A stretch of DNA of 64,000 nt from a bacterium (lineage in GTDB: Bacteria > Zhuqueibacterota > Zhuqueibacteria > Residuimicrobiales > Residuimicrobiaceae), in assembly GCA_029565685.1 (NCBI GenBank), contig JAKQNR010000045.1, positions 124,001 through 188,000 on the forward strand. Direction: 5' to 3'. The position numbers were made by a program, and so were the translations under genes. The notes beneath the pieces were generated by a model. That model made no database searches. It worked only from the letters and a program-made list of their open reading frames with translations, and was not told the origin of the DNA. Each line of letters opens with the position of its first letter. Position 1 is the stretch's first letter. Below are positions 52,241 to 60,892 of this stretch, in pieces.

Positions 52241-53098
52241 TTGAAAACCGTCGTTTCGCTTCAGGAGATGCAGAATTCAGCTCTTCGCTGGCGGAGGGAA
52301 GGCAAACGGATCGGTCTGGTTCCGACCATGGGCTCTCTGCACGAAGGCCATCTCAGCCTGATTACGCGTTGCCGTGAACAGGTGGATATCGTGGTAGTGA
52401 GCGTTTTCGTCAATCCCATACAGTTCGGGCCGCAGGAGGACTTTGCCAGCTATCCACGCGATCTGGAGCGCGACGCCACGCTGGCGGAAAAAGCGGGGGC
52501 TGATTATATCTTCGCTCCTTCGGATCAGGAGATGTATCCGCCGGATTTCGTCAGTCTGGTCAAGGTGGAAAAACTCACGGAACGGTTGTGCGGCGCTTCG
52601 CGCCCCGGCCATTTTCAAGGCGTGACCACGGTAGTCGCTAAGCTCTTCAATCTGGTGCAGCCGGATGTGGCGGTGTTTGGCGCCAAAGACTATCAGCAGG
52701 CGGCGGTGATCCGGCGCATGGTCCGCGATCTCGCCTTTCCCGTTGAGATCGTCGTTGCGCCTATTGTCCGCGAAGTCAACGGTCTGGCGAAAAGTTCGCG
52801 CAATCAGTACCTGTCCCGCGAGGAGAGGGCGGAGGCGTTGATTTTGTATCAGAGCCTGCGTTTTGCCGAATCGCTGATCCGCGGCGGTGAACGCCAGGCA
52901 GCGGACATCAAGGCGTCCATGACCGAGATGATCGACAGCGTGGAACGAAGCCGCATCGATTACATCGAGATCGTGCATCCGGAATCGCTGGAGCCGGTTG
53001 AGGTGATCACCGGCGATGTGGTCATCGCACTGGCTGTGTTCATCGGCAAGACGAGATTGATCGACAATCTATTGGTGCATGTGGCGCCTTCAAGCTGA
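52241..53098 (+). CDS. panC: pantothenate synthetase
   Basis: 285 residues. The HIGH-type motif PTMGSLHEGHLSLI, FVNPIQFGPQEDF, YPRDLERD, RPGHFQGVTTVVAKLFNLVQPDVAVFGAKDYQQ and the KMSKS-equivalent LAKSSRNQYLS are all present. It condenses pantoate with beta-alanine using ATP. The start is a TTG with AAGGAG about ten bases upstream; the codons after it (MKTVVS) match the family N-terminus. It is the last gene before the convergent SpmAB gene, 28 bases away. Confidence 0.96.
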   Translation: MKTVVSLQEMQNSALRWRREGKRIGLVPTMGSLHEGHLSLITRCREQVDIVVVSVFVNPIQFGPQEDFASYPRDLERDATLAEKAGADYIFAPSDQEMYPPDFVSLVKVEKLTERLCGASRPGHFQGVTTVVAKLFNLVQPDVAVFGAKDYQQAAVIRRMVRDLAFPVEIVVAPIVREVNGLAKSSRNQYLSREERAEALILYQSLRFAESLIRGGERQAADIKASMTEMIDSVERSRIDYIEIVHPESLEPVEVITGDVVIALAVFIGKTRLIDNLLVHVAPSS

Positions 53099-53126
53099 TG
53101 GCGGAGTCACCGGCTTTGATGCACGC

Positions 53127-54374
53127 CTACAGAAATAGAATCCTGCAAATTAAAACCGTAGCCAAAATCCCCGCTGCATCCGCTGTCAGCCCTACTGGAA
53201 TGGCGCAGCGCGTATTTTTAATCTGTACGCTGCCGAAATAAACCGCCACCACGTAAAAAGTGGTCTCTGAACAGCCATAGATGGTGGAGGCCATGCGGCC
53301 GATGAAAGAGTCCGGTCCATGGGTCTGCATCAGCTCGGTGATGATGCCGAGTGAGCCGCTGCCGGAGAGCGGTCGCATCAGCGCAGCCGGCAGGACTTCC
53401 GCCGGCATGCCGATGAAATCGGTCAGCGGGGTCAGCAGCAGAACGAAATACTCCATGGCGCCAGAGGCGCGGAACATGCCGATGACCGCCAGGATGGCGA
53501 CCAAAAACGGGATAATCCGCACCGCCACCTGAAAGCCTTCTTTCGCCCCTTCGATGAACACCTCATAGACTTTGACTTTTTTTATGCATCCGTACAATGG
53601 GATCATCAGCAATAAAAACGGAATTGCCCATCGCGACAGGGTTTCGACGGCTTTGCGGAAAGCGCCCTGCGGCAACCATGAGACCAGGTGGGCGAAAAGG
53701 CCGAAGCGCACCAGCAAGCCCACGGTGACCGCCAGGACGCCGACAGTCGCCGCGGCTTTCCACGCAGCGGCGAGACGGCGCAGCAGCAATCGAAAGCCGC
53801 GCTGCAGATGGATATAGAATTTCGCCGCCAGCACTCCGGCGATGGTGGCGCACGTGGAGGCAAAGATCGTGGCGCCGATGATCTCCGCCGGATCCGCCGA
53901 CTTGAGCACCGCGCGCGCGGCGATGACAGTCATGGGGATGAGCGTGATGCTTCCGGTGTTCAGGGCGAGGAACATGATCATCGAATCCGACGCGGTGTCT
54001 TTGTCCGCATTCAGAGATTGCAGCTCTTGCATAGCCTTCAATCCCATGGGCGTGGCGGCGTTGGAGAGGCCGAGCCAGTTGGCCGAGATGTTGAGCACCA
54101 TGGCGCCGATGGCCGGGTGGTCTTCCGGAATGTCCGGGAACAGTCGCCGGCTCACGGGTTTGATGGCGCGCGCCAGCAGGGTCACCAGGCCGGCCTCATG
54201 AGCGATCTTCATGATGCCCAGCCAAAGGGTCATGACGCCGATCAGACCAAGGGCGATGTTGACCGCAGCGCTGGCGGAATCCAGAGCCGCCTTGCTGACT
54301 TGATCGACGGCGCCGGTCGCCATGCCGGTGACTAGGGCGATCAACAACAGGAAAAACCAGATATAGTTCATCAT
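53127..54374 (-). CDS. SpmA-SpmB fusion, nucleoside-recognition (gate) domain membrane protein
   Basis: 415 residues with about ten membrane spans. The N-terminal half is SpmA-like (MTLWLGIMKIAHEAGLV, GAMVLNISANWLGLSNAATPMGLKAM, MIMFLALNTGSITLIP). The C-terminal half is SpmB-like (IPFLLLMIPLYGCIKKVKVYEVFIEGAKEGF, ALMRPLSGSGSLGI, ASTIYGCSETTFYVVAVYFG). Separate SpmA and SpmB proteins are known from sporulating Bacillus, where they affect spore core dehydration. Fused forms are widespread in non-sporulating bacteria, where the transported molecule is unknown. It is divergent from the ferredoxin gene and convergent with panC. Confidence 0.88.
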   Translation of the reverse strand: MMNYIWFFLLLIALVTGMATGAVDQVSKAALDSASAAVNIALGLIGVMTLWLGIMKIAHEAGLVTLLARAIKPVSRRLFPDIPEDHPAIGAMVLNISANWLGLSNAATPMGLKAMQELQSLNADKDTASDSMIMFLALNTGSITLIPMTVIAARAVLKSADPAEIIGATIFASTCATIAGVLAAKFYIHLQRGFRLLLRRLAAAWKAAATVGVLAVTVGLLVRFGLFAHLVSWLPQGAFRKAVETLSRWAIPFLLLMIPLYGCIKKVKVYEVFIEGAKEGFQVAVRIIPFLVAILAVIGMFRASGAMEYFVLLLTPLTDFIGMPAEVLPAALMRPLSGSGSLGIITELMQTHGPDSFIGRMASTIYGCSETTFYVVAVYFGSVQIKNTRCAIPVGLTADAAGILATVLICRILFL

Positions 54375-54416
54375 ACCGAAGTAATCCTTTTCGCTGGACT
54401 GGGATGATCGGAAACA

Positions 54417-54440
54417 GCTTTTTCCAGAGAAGGAAAAAGC
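54417..54440. promoter_or_regulatory. perfect 9-bp inverted repeat in the spmAB-ferredoxin gap
   Basis: GCTTTTTCC (54417-54425) and GGAAAAAGC (54432-54440) pair without mismatch around the loop AGAGAA. There is no U tract on either side. It lies 43 bases from the SpmAB start and could be an operator or a leader hairpin for either gene. Confidence 0.4.
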
Positions 54441-54460
54441 CGGCGATGCAAATAAAAGTA

Positions 54461-54489
54461 TTGTTTCATTATATGGAAATTTGTAAATT
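54461..54489 (+). promoter_or_regulatory. possible ferredoxin promoter
   Basis: TTGTTT (54461-54466), 17 bases, TAAATT (54484-54489) in an AT-rich stretch, leaving a leader of about 95 bases to the ATG at 54590. The match to consensus is moderate. Confidence 0.3.
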
Positions 54490-54589
54490 TATCCCATGGT
54501 TTTCATATTCATGATGTCTGTTGCAAAGCGAAGGTCAAGATGGGATGTAATTCCATGAATTCTAATCATCTATTAATCTGGAGGCTGCG

Positions 54590-54778
54590 ATGAAAGCTAA
54601 AGTTGATCCTGATCTGTGCACCGGTTGTGAACTCTGTGTTGACACAGCGCCGGATGTTTTTGAAATGAAGGACGATGTGGCCGTTGCCAAAGTGGAAGTA
54701 GTTCCGACTGTGGCGGAGGAGGCTGCCAAAGAGGCGGCTGAATCCTGTCCCGCGGAAGCCATTTCGATTGAAGAGTAG
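54590..54778 (+). CDS. single-cluster [4Fe-4S] ferredoxin
   Basis: 62 residues. Cysteines in CTGCELC (10, 13, 16) and in SCPAEAI (53) supply the four ligands of one [4Fe-4S] cluster, with the typical start VDPDLCTGC and the end AISIEE. The protein is very acidic. Small ferredoxins of this kind carry electrons for low-potential enzymes in the cytoplasm. A strong ribosome site (GGAGG) stands seven bases before the ATG, and an intrinsic terminator follows, so it is a single-gene transcript. The partner enzyme is not indicated by the neighbours. Confidence 0.95.
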   Translation: MKAKVDPDLCTGCELCVDTAPDVFEMKDDVAVAKVEVVPTVAEEAAKEAAESCPAEAISIEE

Positions 54779-54844
54779 TCGAATCTTGCATGGGTGATAA
54801 ATCTGCGCCGCCTTTTACGGCGTCGACATAATTCGCAACCATCG

Positions 54845-54877
54845 AGGTTGGCTGGTTTTCCGGCCAACCTTTTTTTG
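54845..54877 (+). terminator. intrinsic terminator after the ferredoxin gene
   Basis: AGGTTGGCTGG (54845-54855) pairs with CCGGCCAACCT (54860-54870), eleven pairs with one G-U, around a TTTT loop, and a run of T follows. The opposite strand has no U tract, so it acts for the + strand only. The remaining 160 bases to the URO-D-family stop hold nothing I recognise. Confidence 0.88.
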
Positions 54878-55040
54878 TGCGCTTCCGGTCGGCGCGGACC
54901 GACCGGGCCTTGGCAGTTATTATACCGGCAATAAATTTTTACGGTATTACTAAAAAGTGAACCACAACCTGGGTGGAAGGCGCGAAAGGGTATCAGCGTT
55001 TTTATCGTCCGGCCTGGTCAATTCGTGCGTTTCATGGATC

Positions 55041-56129
55041 TCATGTTTTTTCTATTGCGCGCACGCTCGCCGCGCGGTCGTAAATCTCCTCCTCGGTGAT
55101 CCCGGCTGCCCGGTACATGGCAAAGATATTTTCCAGCGGCGTTTCCGGCGGCACGGCATGCGAGGCTGCCAGAATGTAGCCTCCGCCATCTCCGCTCATG
55201 CCCTCCAGGAGCCGGCAGGTCTCTCGATAGACCTCCTCTGCGCTGCCGTTTGGCAGCAGACCTTGCGTGTCCACTCCACCCATAAATGCCAGCTGTTTGC
55301 CGAACTCTTTTTTCAGCTCCAGTGGATCCATTCCCGGGCAATTGCATTGAATGGGATTTAAAACATCCATCCCTATCTCGATCAGATCCTCGATTATCGG
55401 TCGAAGCGAGCCGCAGGAATGATAGGCGACCCACAGGTTGTGGGCATGGCCGACGGCAAAGATCTCGGCCAGCAAGGGTTTGATCTGCTCTCTCCAGGAT
55501 TGGGGGCTCATGATCATGCCGTTTTGGCCGCCGATGTCGTCGCCGGTCCACAGCCAGTCCAGTTGATAGCGTTCACAGGCGCGCCGGCCGACCTGCAGCG
55601 AGAAATCCGCAGCCTGGCGCAACATATGAGCAGACAGCTCCGGGTCAGCGACCAGGTCCATGGCCGCCTGCTCCATGCCGCGAATACGGCAGACCAGCTC
55701 AAATACGCAGGGCGACAGGTCGCAGCCGATAAAGTACTGGTCCGCATGTGGATACACGCGATCCATATGAGCGATTAATGCCTCCACACGATCATAAGGG
55801 TGGCGATAAGCCAGGATCTGTTCCCGATTCGCAGCCTGCAGCGGCGAATGCCGAATTTGATTGAACGGTCCGTCCTTGACCCATTCGATGCCCCAGTCGT
55901 CGACATGGGAATCTCCATCGTGTTCGTGCACAATGCCTTCCATCGGATGGTTGTTGCCTACCCAGGCCTGACGGATGTCATCGCCAAGCGCTAGGCTGAC
56001 CGAGGTCGCCGGTATGTCCATGGATTGCGCCAGACGCCTCACCGTGTCTGGATGGTACCACATCCACACCGGAATGCGGTCTACTGGGTGGCGGTTCAGC
56101 GCGGCATGCACGCGTTCTTTTCCAGTCAT
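55041..56129 (-). CDS. URO-D/MtaA-type methyltransferase family protein
   Basis: 362 residues of the uroporphyrinogen decarboxylase superfamily. The start MTGKERVHAALNRHPVDRIPV is typical of the corrinoid methyltransferase-like branch. A probable zinc site is in AYHSCGSL, and NPIQCNCPGMDPLELKKEFG and FMGGVDTQGLLP are also branch features. True HemE motifs are missing, so heme synthesis is unlikely. Relatives move methyl groups between corrinoid proteins, coenzyme M, folate or other acceptors, but no corrinoid protein is encoded nearby. It is three bases after the TlpA-like lipoprotein gene, with its GGAG in that gene's tail, so both are one transcript. Confidence 0.83.
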   Translation of the reverse strand: MTGKERVHAALNRHPVDRIPVWMWYHPDTVRRLAQSMDIPATSVSLALGDDIRQAWVGNNHPMEGIVHEHDGDSHVDDWGIEWVKDGPFNQIRHSPLQAANREQILAYRHPYDRVEALIAHMDRVYPHADQYFIGCDLSPCVFELVCRIRGMEQAAMDLVADPELSAHMLRQAADFSLQVGRRACERYQLDWLWTGDDIGGQNGMIMSPQSWREQIKPLLAEIFAVGHAHNLWVAYHSCGSLRPIIEDLIEIGMDVLNPIQCNCPGMDPLELKKEFGKQLAFMGGVDTQGLLPNGSAEEVYRETCRLLEGMSGDGGGYILAASHAVPPETPLENIFAMYRAAGITEEEIYDRAASVRAIEKT

Positions 56130-56132
56130 GGT

Positions 56133-58025
56133 TCACTCCGCGAGCAGCAGGTCAATTTCCGCGGTCATCTCCTGAATCATCTCTTCTCCGCCGTTAAAGC
56201 CGATGCTTTGAAAAGCTATCTGTCCATGCTTGTCGATGATAAATTTGGTCGGGATGCCGGTCACTCCAAATTTTTCGACATAGTTGGCGTCGAAAAGAAC
56301 CTGGAAAGTATAGTTGTTCTCGTTGATGAAACGGCGGACAAGCTGCTCCCGCTGCGGGCCCTGCTCCCGCTCCCAGGTGTTCAGTGCCAGTATAAGGACA
56401 TTGGGATTTTTTTGATAGCGTTCGTACACCTGCTGCAGAAACGGAAACGACATCTTGCAGGGCCCGCACCAGGTTGCCCAGAAATCCACCACCACGACTT
56501 TGCCCTTTTGTTCGGAGAGGGTCACCATCCCCCCATTTAGAGCCGGAAGGGTAAAGTCCGGCGCCGGTTTGTTGATGCGGGTTTCAGCGAGTTTGGTGAA
56601 AGCCTGCTTTTTGCCAAGGTCCTGCAATTTTTTCAGCTGAGCCTCAAATCCTGCAGCACTGCCGTTCTTTTTGATCCACGCTGTTTTAAAATGCTGGATC
56701 AGGTTTATATCCGCTTTGGCTGCGCTCAAACAGGCTTCAGCCACCTCGATCGCCTGGTCGTATTTACCGTTTTTCACATAGCTTTCAACCAATCTGGCGT
56801 TAATGTCTGGGCTGTCTCCCTGGTTGACGGCATAGGCTTCTGCATAGGCCGCTTCAGCCTCTGCGGTCTTGCCGGTTTTAAACAAGCCCAATCCATAGGT
56901 GTCGAGAATGCTGGCTAATGCGTTTTTTTGTACGTTTTCCCAGTCGGCCTGCGAAAGGTAGGAGGGCTTGTTGTCTGATCCGGTGCGGCGCGCCAGCTCG
57001 ACCCCTGTTTTTGCCAGTTCTACGGCCTGAGGTAGGTGTCGACCGTTTTCGATCAACGGCCAGGCCAGCGCGTTGTAGAGATGGGCGTTGGGCTTGTCCA
57101 TTTTCGCTAAAAAGGCCGCGGCTTGGTCGATACGGTCGATTCGGGCGTATTCCTCGATAAGCAATCCTTGCAGGGATTCCCGGTCCTCCTCAGACAGAGC
57201 ATCGTTGGCCAGCAGCTGTTCGATCTCTGCGATGCGTTGTCCAGGATCGCCCTGTTGGCCCATTTTTATCATCGCTTGATAAACGGCCAGTTTGCCCTTG
57301 GGGTTTTTCGTCATCCATTCATTTCTGATCGATTCAGCGCGCGCCGCCTGATCCGTCTGCGCGAACCAGTTCAGCAGTGTGGCGACCGCGTCCTCGTCGT
57401 GCTTATTGGCTTCGTACACCGTTTCCAGGGCTGCTCTGATGGCCGATTTGGTCGAATCGCCGGGTTTCTCGCGAAGCTGCAATCGCCAGAGCAGGCTGTT
57501 GGCCTGAGCGTTGTTCGGATAAGCTTCGAGCTCTTTGTCCAGCTCTTTTCGTGACTGTTCCGGCGTGCCGGCGATCTTGAAATGGACATATTCCTGTTGC
57601 CTCAGGAGGGTTGCGAGAGTCAAATGGCTCCCCTTAACCGGTTTGCCGTCTGCATAGACGAGCGAGTGCCAGCTGTTGCCGCCGCGATCGTCTATTTTTT
57701 CTCCGGCCGCAAATCTATAGAGCAGCAGCAGTGGTTTTTCCCCTGGCAGAGTGAACTCAGCCTTCCAGAGTTTATCGGCTTTTTGCATGGCCAGCTCGAG
57801 CAGACGGGGCTGTTCTTTTTCATAGCCGATGAGAATGTGAGCCGTAATGGCGCCGGCATTTTGCAGCTTTGCCCCCTTGGCCGCAGGTTGATAGTACACA
57901 GTGACGGTTTCTCCGGCCTTGGGTTTTGCCGGCTTTATTCCCGCTATCTGATCAGGCGCCAGGGTGGTTTGGCAGGCAGCCAGCAGCAGCGCCAGCCACA
58001 GCAGGAATATCAACTTACGAGGCAT
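56133..58025 (-). CDS. TPR-containing TlpA-like thioredoxin lipoprotein
   Basis: 630 residues. The signal sequence ends in LLAAC, a lipobox, so it is a lipoprotein of the periplasmic side. An N-terminal beta domain (about 30-150) precedes a long helical TPR-like region (about 155-475: YPNNAQANSLLWRLQL, YGLGLFKTGKTAEAEAAYAEAY and others). A C-terminal TlpA/AhpC-TSA thioredoxin domain (about 490-628) has APDFTLPALNG, the redox pair WATWCGPCK and the cis-Pro loop VTGIPTKFII. It probably reduces disulfides or cytochrome c cysteines in the periplasm. The TPR part may bind clients. It is transcribed away from the mannosidase gene. Confidence 0.88.
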   Translation of the reverse strand: MPRKLIFLLWLALLLAACQTTLAPDQIAGIKPAKPKAGETVTVYYQPAAKGAKLQNAGAITAHILIGYEKEQPRLLELAMQKADKLWKAEFTLPGEKPLLLLYRFAAGEKIDDRGGNSWHSLVYADGKPVKGSHLTLATLLRQQEYVHFKIAGTPEQSRKELDKELEAYPNNAQANSLLWRLQLREKPGDSTKSAIRAALETVYEANKHDEDAVATLLNWFAQTDQAARAESIRNEWMTKNPKGKLAVYQAMIKMGQQGDPGQRIAEIEQLLANDALSEEDRESLQGLLIEEYARIDRIDQAAAFLAKMDKPNAHLYNALAWPLIENGRHLPQAVELAKTGVELARRTGSDNKPSYLSQADWENVQKNALASILDTYGLGLFKTGKTAEAEAAYAEAYAVNQGDSPDINARLVESYVKNGKYDQAIEVAEACLSAAKADINLIQHFKTAWIKKNGSAAGFEAQLKKLQDLGKKQAFTKLAETRINKPAPDFTLPALNGGMVTLSEQKGKVVVVDFWATWCGPCKMSFPFLQQVYERYQKNPNVLILALNTWEREQGPQREQLVRRFINENNYTFQVLFDANYVEKFGVTGIPTKFIIDKHGQIAFQSIGFNGGEEMIQEMTAEIDLLLAE

Positions 58026-58062
58026 AGTAATCTCCTTTGCTCAGGACTATCAGTTTATCAAC

Positions 58063-58091
58063 ATTTTACAAAGGACTGACTTATAATCCAA
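58063..58091 (-). promoter_or_regulatory. possible divergent promoters between tlpA-like and mannosidase genes
   Basis: On the - strand, TTGGAT (58091-58086), 17 bases and TAAAAT (58068-58063) point to the lipoprotein gene. On the + strand a perfect TATAAT at 58082-58087 points to the mannosidase but has no good -35. The elements overlap, so the two genes may compete for polymerase. Confidence 0.3.
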
Positions 58092-58174
58092 GAACATTTT
58101 TTCTTTATTTTCATTTTAATTTTACCTACTTTACCTTGTTAAGCAGCGCCTGAATTTAATCGTCGAGGAGCATT

Positions 58175-60889
58175 ATGCCGTCACGTCAGGTTCATTATGT
58201 GTTAAGCACCCACTGGGACCGTGAGTGGTACCAGAGTTTTCAAAATTTTCGCTATCGTCTGGTCCAGCTTATGGATCACCTGCTGCAGGGTTGGCAGGAT
58301 GGCAGGCTGCAAGGCCCTTTTCAGACCGATGGACAGACGATTTTGGTGGAGGATTACCTCGAGGTAAGGCCGGAAAAGCGCGTGGAAATAGAAGGTCTGG
58401 CGAAATCAGGCCGGCTGGTCATGGGCCCGTGGTACGTCATGCCGGACGAGTTTCTGGTCTCCGGCGAATCGCTGGTGCGCAATCTGCGCATGGGTCGCAG
58501 CCTGGTCCGTCAATTGGGCGGCCGCCCGTCTCAGGCTGGCTTTATCTGCGATATTTTTGGACATAACAGCCAGATGCCGCAGATTTTTGCCGGGTTTGGC
58601 ATTCAAGCCGGCCTTCTCTGGCGCGGAATCAACCAGGTAGAAAAAAGATTGTTTCGCTGGCGCGCGGCCGACGGTACCGAGATGATCGTCTATCGTTTTG
58701 GTCAGATCGGCTATTGCGATTACGCCTTCAAAGTGCGGCATGCCGATCAGCCGAAACGCGCGTTCGATGCCGAGGCCAGTGCAGCGGATCTGTGGGCGTT
58801 TATTGAAAAAGAGGCCCAGGCGACGACAACCAATGCCATCTTGGTCTTTGACGGCGGCGATCATCTGGAATGGAATCCGGATCACTATGCCGTGTATCTT
58901 GAACAGAGCAAAGCCCCGCGGACCGGATACACGCTGCTGCACACCAGTCTGGATGATTTTCTCGCAGCCGTGATCAAGGAAGGAAAATCCATCCCTGAGA
59001 GCGCGGACGGCGAGCTGCGCGAGCCGGGACGATGGCCTGATACAGTGGATCAGGCCTGGTTGATCCCCGGCGTTCTTTCCAGCCGGGTGTGGATCAAGCA
59101 GGAGAACGCCGCCTGCGAATCGCTGCTCTGCCAATGGGCTGAACCGTTGAGCACGTTTGTCGCCGGCGCACTTCATGAAGAGTATCCGGATCGCTATCTG
59201 GAAATCGCTTGGAAGTGGCTGCTGCAAAATCATCCCCATGATTCGATCTGCGGGTGCAGTATCGACCAGGTGCACGAGGATATGAAGTACCGGTTCAGCC
59301 AATGCCGCCAGATCGCCGAACGCCTCGCTCTGGAGGCCAGGCAGAAAATCGCCGCCTCCATCGAAGGGGAGATCCCGGATCACGAACTGCGGGTGGCGGT
59401 GTTCAATCCTCTGCCTCGACCGGTGACGGGCGTAGTCGATGTACAGCTGAGCCTGCCCGATTCCTGGCCGGTGTTCAACGAGTTCTTTGGGTTTGAGCCC
59501 AAACCCGGATTTCGCATCTATGAGGCTGCCACCGGCCGCGAGATCCCCTATCAACGGCTGCAACAAAAGATGGCGCAGAACAAATTCACCCATTCAGCCC
59601 AGCACTTTCCGCAGCCGTACCGCACCAACGACGTCACAGTCTCTCTCTCTCTGCAGATCCCTAGTTTGGGCTACACGCACCTGATCGTTCGCCGCGGCCA
59701 GGAAAAATTGCCCACGCGTTATCCCGCCACGCCGGGCTTGATGGTTTCGGATCGCACGATGGAGAACGAATGGATCCGTGTGCAGGTACAAGAGAACGGC
59801 AGCCTCACGCTGACCGACAAACGCACTCAGCGCACCTACGACCGGCTGTTGACCTTTGAGGACTGCGCGGACATCGGCGATGGATGGTATCACGGCGACT
59901 CGGTCAATGACCAGATTTTTTCTTCCGCGGCCGCGGCTGCCCAGGTGGCGGTGATGCACAACGGCCCTTTGCGGGCCACGCTGCGAATCCGCACATTGAT
60001 GCAGGTGCCGGAGGCTTTTCAATTCGATCGCATGGCGCGCAGCGACCGGTGGGTGGAAATGCCCATCGATTCGTGGGTGACTTTGCGCCAGGACAGCGAT
60101 GTGGTCCAAATTCAGACCGTGGTGGACAATCGGGTGGATGACCATCGGTTGCGCGTGTTTTTCCCCAGCGGATGTACGGCGCACAGCTATCTGTGTGATT
60201 CGCCTTTTGATGTGGTCAAACGCGCCATCGCTTTGCAGCCGGATCGACACGAGTATCGCGAGATGGAGGTTGAGACGCGATCCCAACAAACCTGGATCGC
60301 TGTGCATGACGCCACCAGCGGGCTGGCGGTGGTCAGCAGCGGTTTGCTCGAATCCACGGTGCAGGATTTGCCGCAGCGGCCCATCGCGCTGACGCTGTTC
60401 CGCGCCACCCGCCGGACAGTGTTCACCGGCGGAGAACCGCTCGGGCAACTTCATCAGCGGCTCAGTTTCAGCTATTGGATCCGGCCGTTGTCAGGCGCAC
60501 CGGACCGACGCGCCTGTTTCGAGCTGGGCCAGCAGCTGGCCGCTGGCATCGGTTGCGTGCAGCTGTCCGAGGACGATCGGCTGCGTTTGCGAACAGACCG
60601 GCCGTTGCCGGATCAAGCCGGCGCCTTTCAGGTGGAAGGCCAGGCGGTGCTCACCAGCCTGCGCCGTGTCGGCGCGTATATCGAAATGCGCCTGTTCAAT
60701 CCTGAAGAGCATACGATCATGGCCTCGGTGCTGACCACGGATCGGCCGGCTGCGTGGCCTGCGCCCTCGCGGTTTCAATTCGTCGATTTGGAAAGCTCGC
60801 CACAGACACAACCACAACCCCTGTCGGACGGTAAAATCTCTTTTCCGGTTCCGGCGAAAAAAATCATTACTCTACGATTTCTGGACTAG
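58175..60889 (+). CDS. GH38 alpha-mannosidase
   Basis: 904 residues. The GH38 N-terminal domain begins LSTHWDREWY, with zinc ligands His13 and Asp15. The nucleophile Asp126 is in ICDIFGHNSQMPQI. The helical middle domain includes NHPHDSICGCSIDQVHEDM, with another zinc-site His, and beta-sandwich domains fill the rest. It removes alpha-linked mannose from glycans or oligosaccharides. There is no signal peptide, so it probably works in the cytoplasm on imported oligosaccharides. The ATG follows GAGGAG closely. The next gene starts after three bases, so the epimerase-like protein is made with it. Confidence 0.95.
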   Translation: MPSRQVHYVLSTHWDREWYQSFQNFRYRLVQLMDHLLQGWQDGRLQGPFQTDGQTILVEDYLEVRPEKRVEIEGLAKSGRLVMGPWYVMPDEFLVSGESLVRNLRMGRSLVRQLGGRPSQAGFICDIFGHNSQMPQIFAGFGIQAGLLWRGINQVEKRLFRWRAADGTEMIVYRFGQIGYCDYAFKVRHADQPKRAFDAEASAADLWAFIEKEAQATTTNAILVFDGGDHLEWNPDHYAVYLEQSKAPRTGYTLLHTSLDDFLAAVIKEGKSIPESADGELREPGRWPDTVDQAWLIPGVLSSRVWIKQENAACESLLCQWAEPLSTFVAGALHEEYPDRYLEIAWKWLLQNHPHDSICGCSIDQVHEDMKYRFSQCRQIAERLALEARQKIAASIEGEIPDHELRVAVFNPLPRPVTGVVDVQLSLPDSWPVFNEFFGFEPKPGFRIYEAATGREIPYQRLQQKMAQNKFTHSAQHFPQPYRTNDVTVSLSLQIPSLGYTHLIVRRGQEKLPTRYPATPGLMVSDRTMENEWIRVQVQENGSLTLTDKRTQRTYDRLLTFEDCADIGDGWYHGDSVNDQIFSSAAAAAQVAVMHNGPLRATLRIRTLMQVPEAFQFDRMARSDRWVEMPIDSWVTLRQDSDVVQIQTVVDNRVDDHRLRVFFPSGCTAHSYLCDSPFDVVKRAIALQPDRHEYREMEVETRSQQTWIAVHDATSGLAVVSSGLLESTVQDLPQRPIALTLFRATRRTVFTGGEPLGQLHQRLSFSYWIRPLSGAPDRRACFELGQQLAAGIGCVQLSEDDRLRLRTDRPLPDQAGAFQVEGQAVLTSLRRVGAYIEMRLFNPEEHTIMASVLTTDRPAAWPAPSRFQFVDLESSPQTQPQPLSDGKISFPVPAKKIITLRFLD

Positions 60890-60892
60890 ATC

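Noticed and set aside
55041..56129. Assignment as hemE
   Set aside because: The N-terminus and the AYHSCGSL segment fit the methyltransferase branch and typical HemE motifs are lacking; no other heme gene is near.
58406..59593. 395-residue open frame on the - strand inside the mannosidase gene
   Set aside because: It is fully opposite the GH38 gene, whose zinc and nucleophile motifs are intact. The - strand translation has no recognisable motif.
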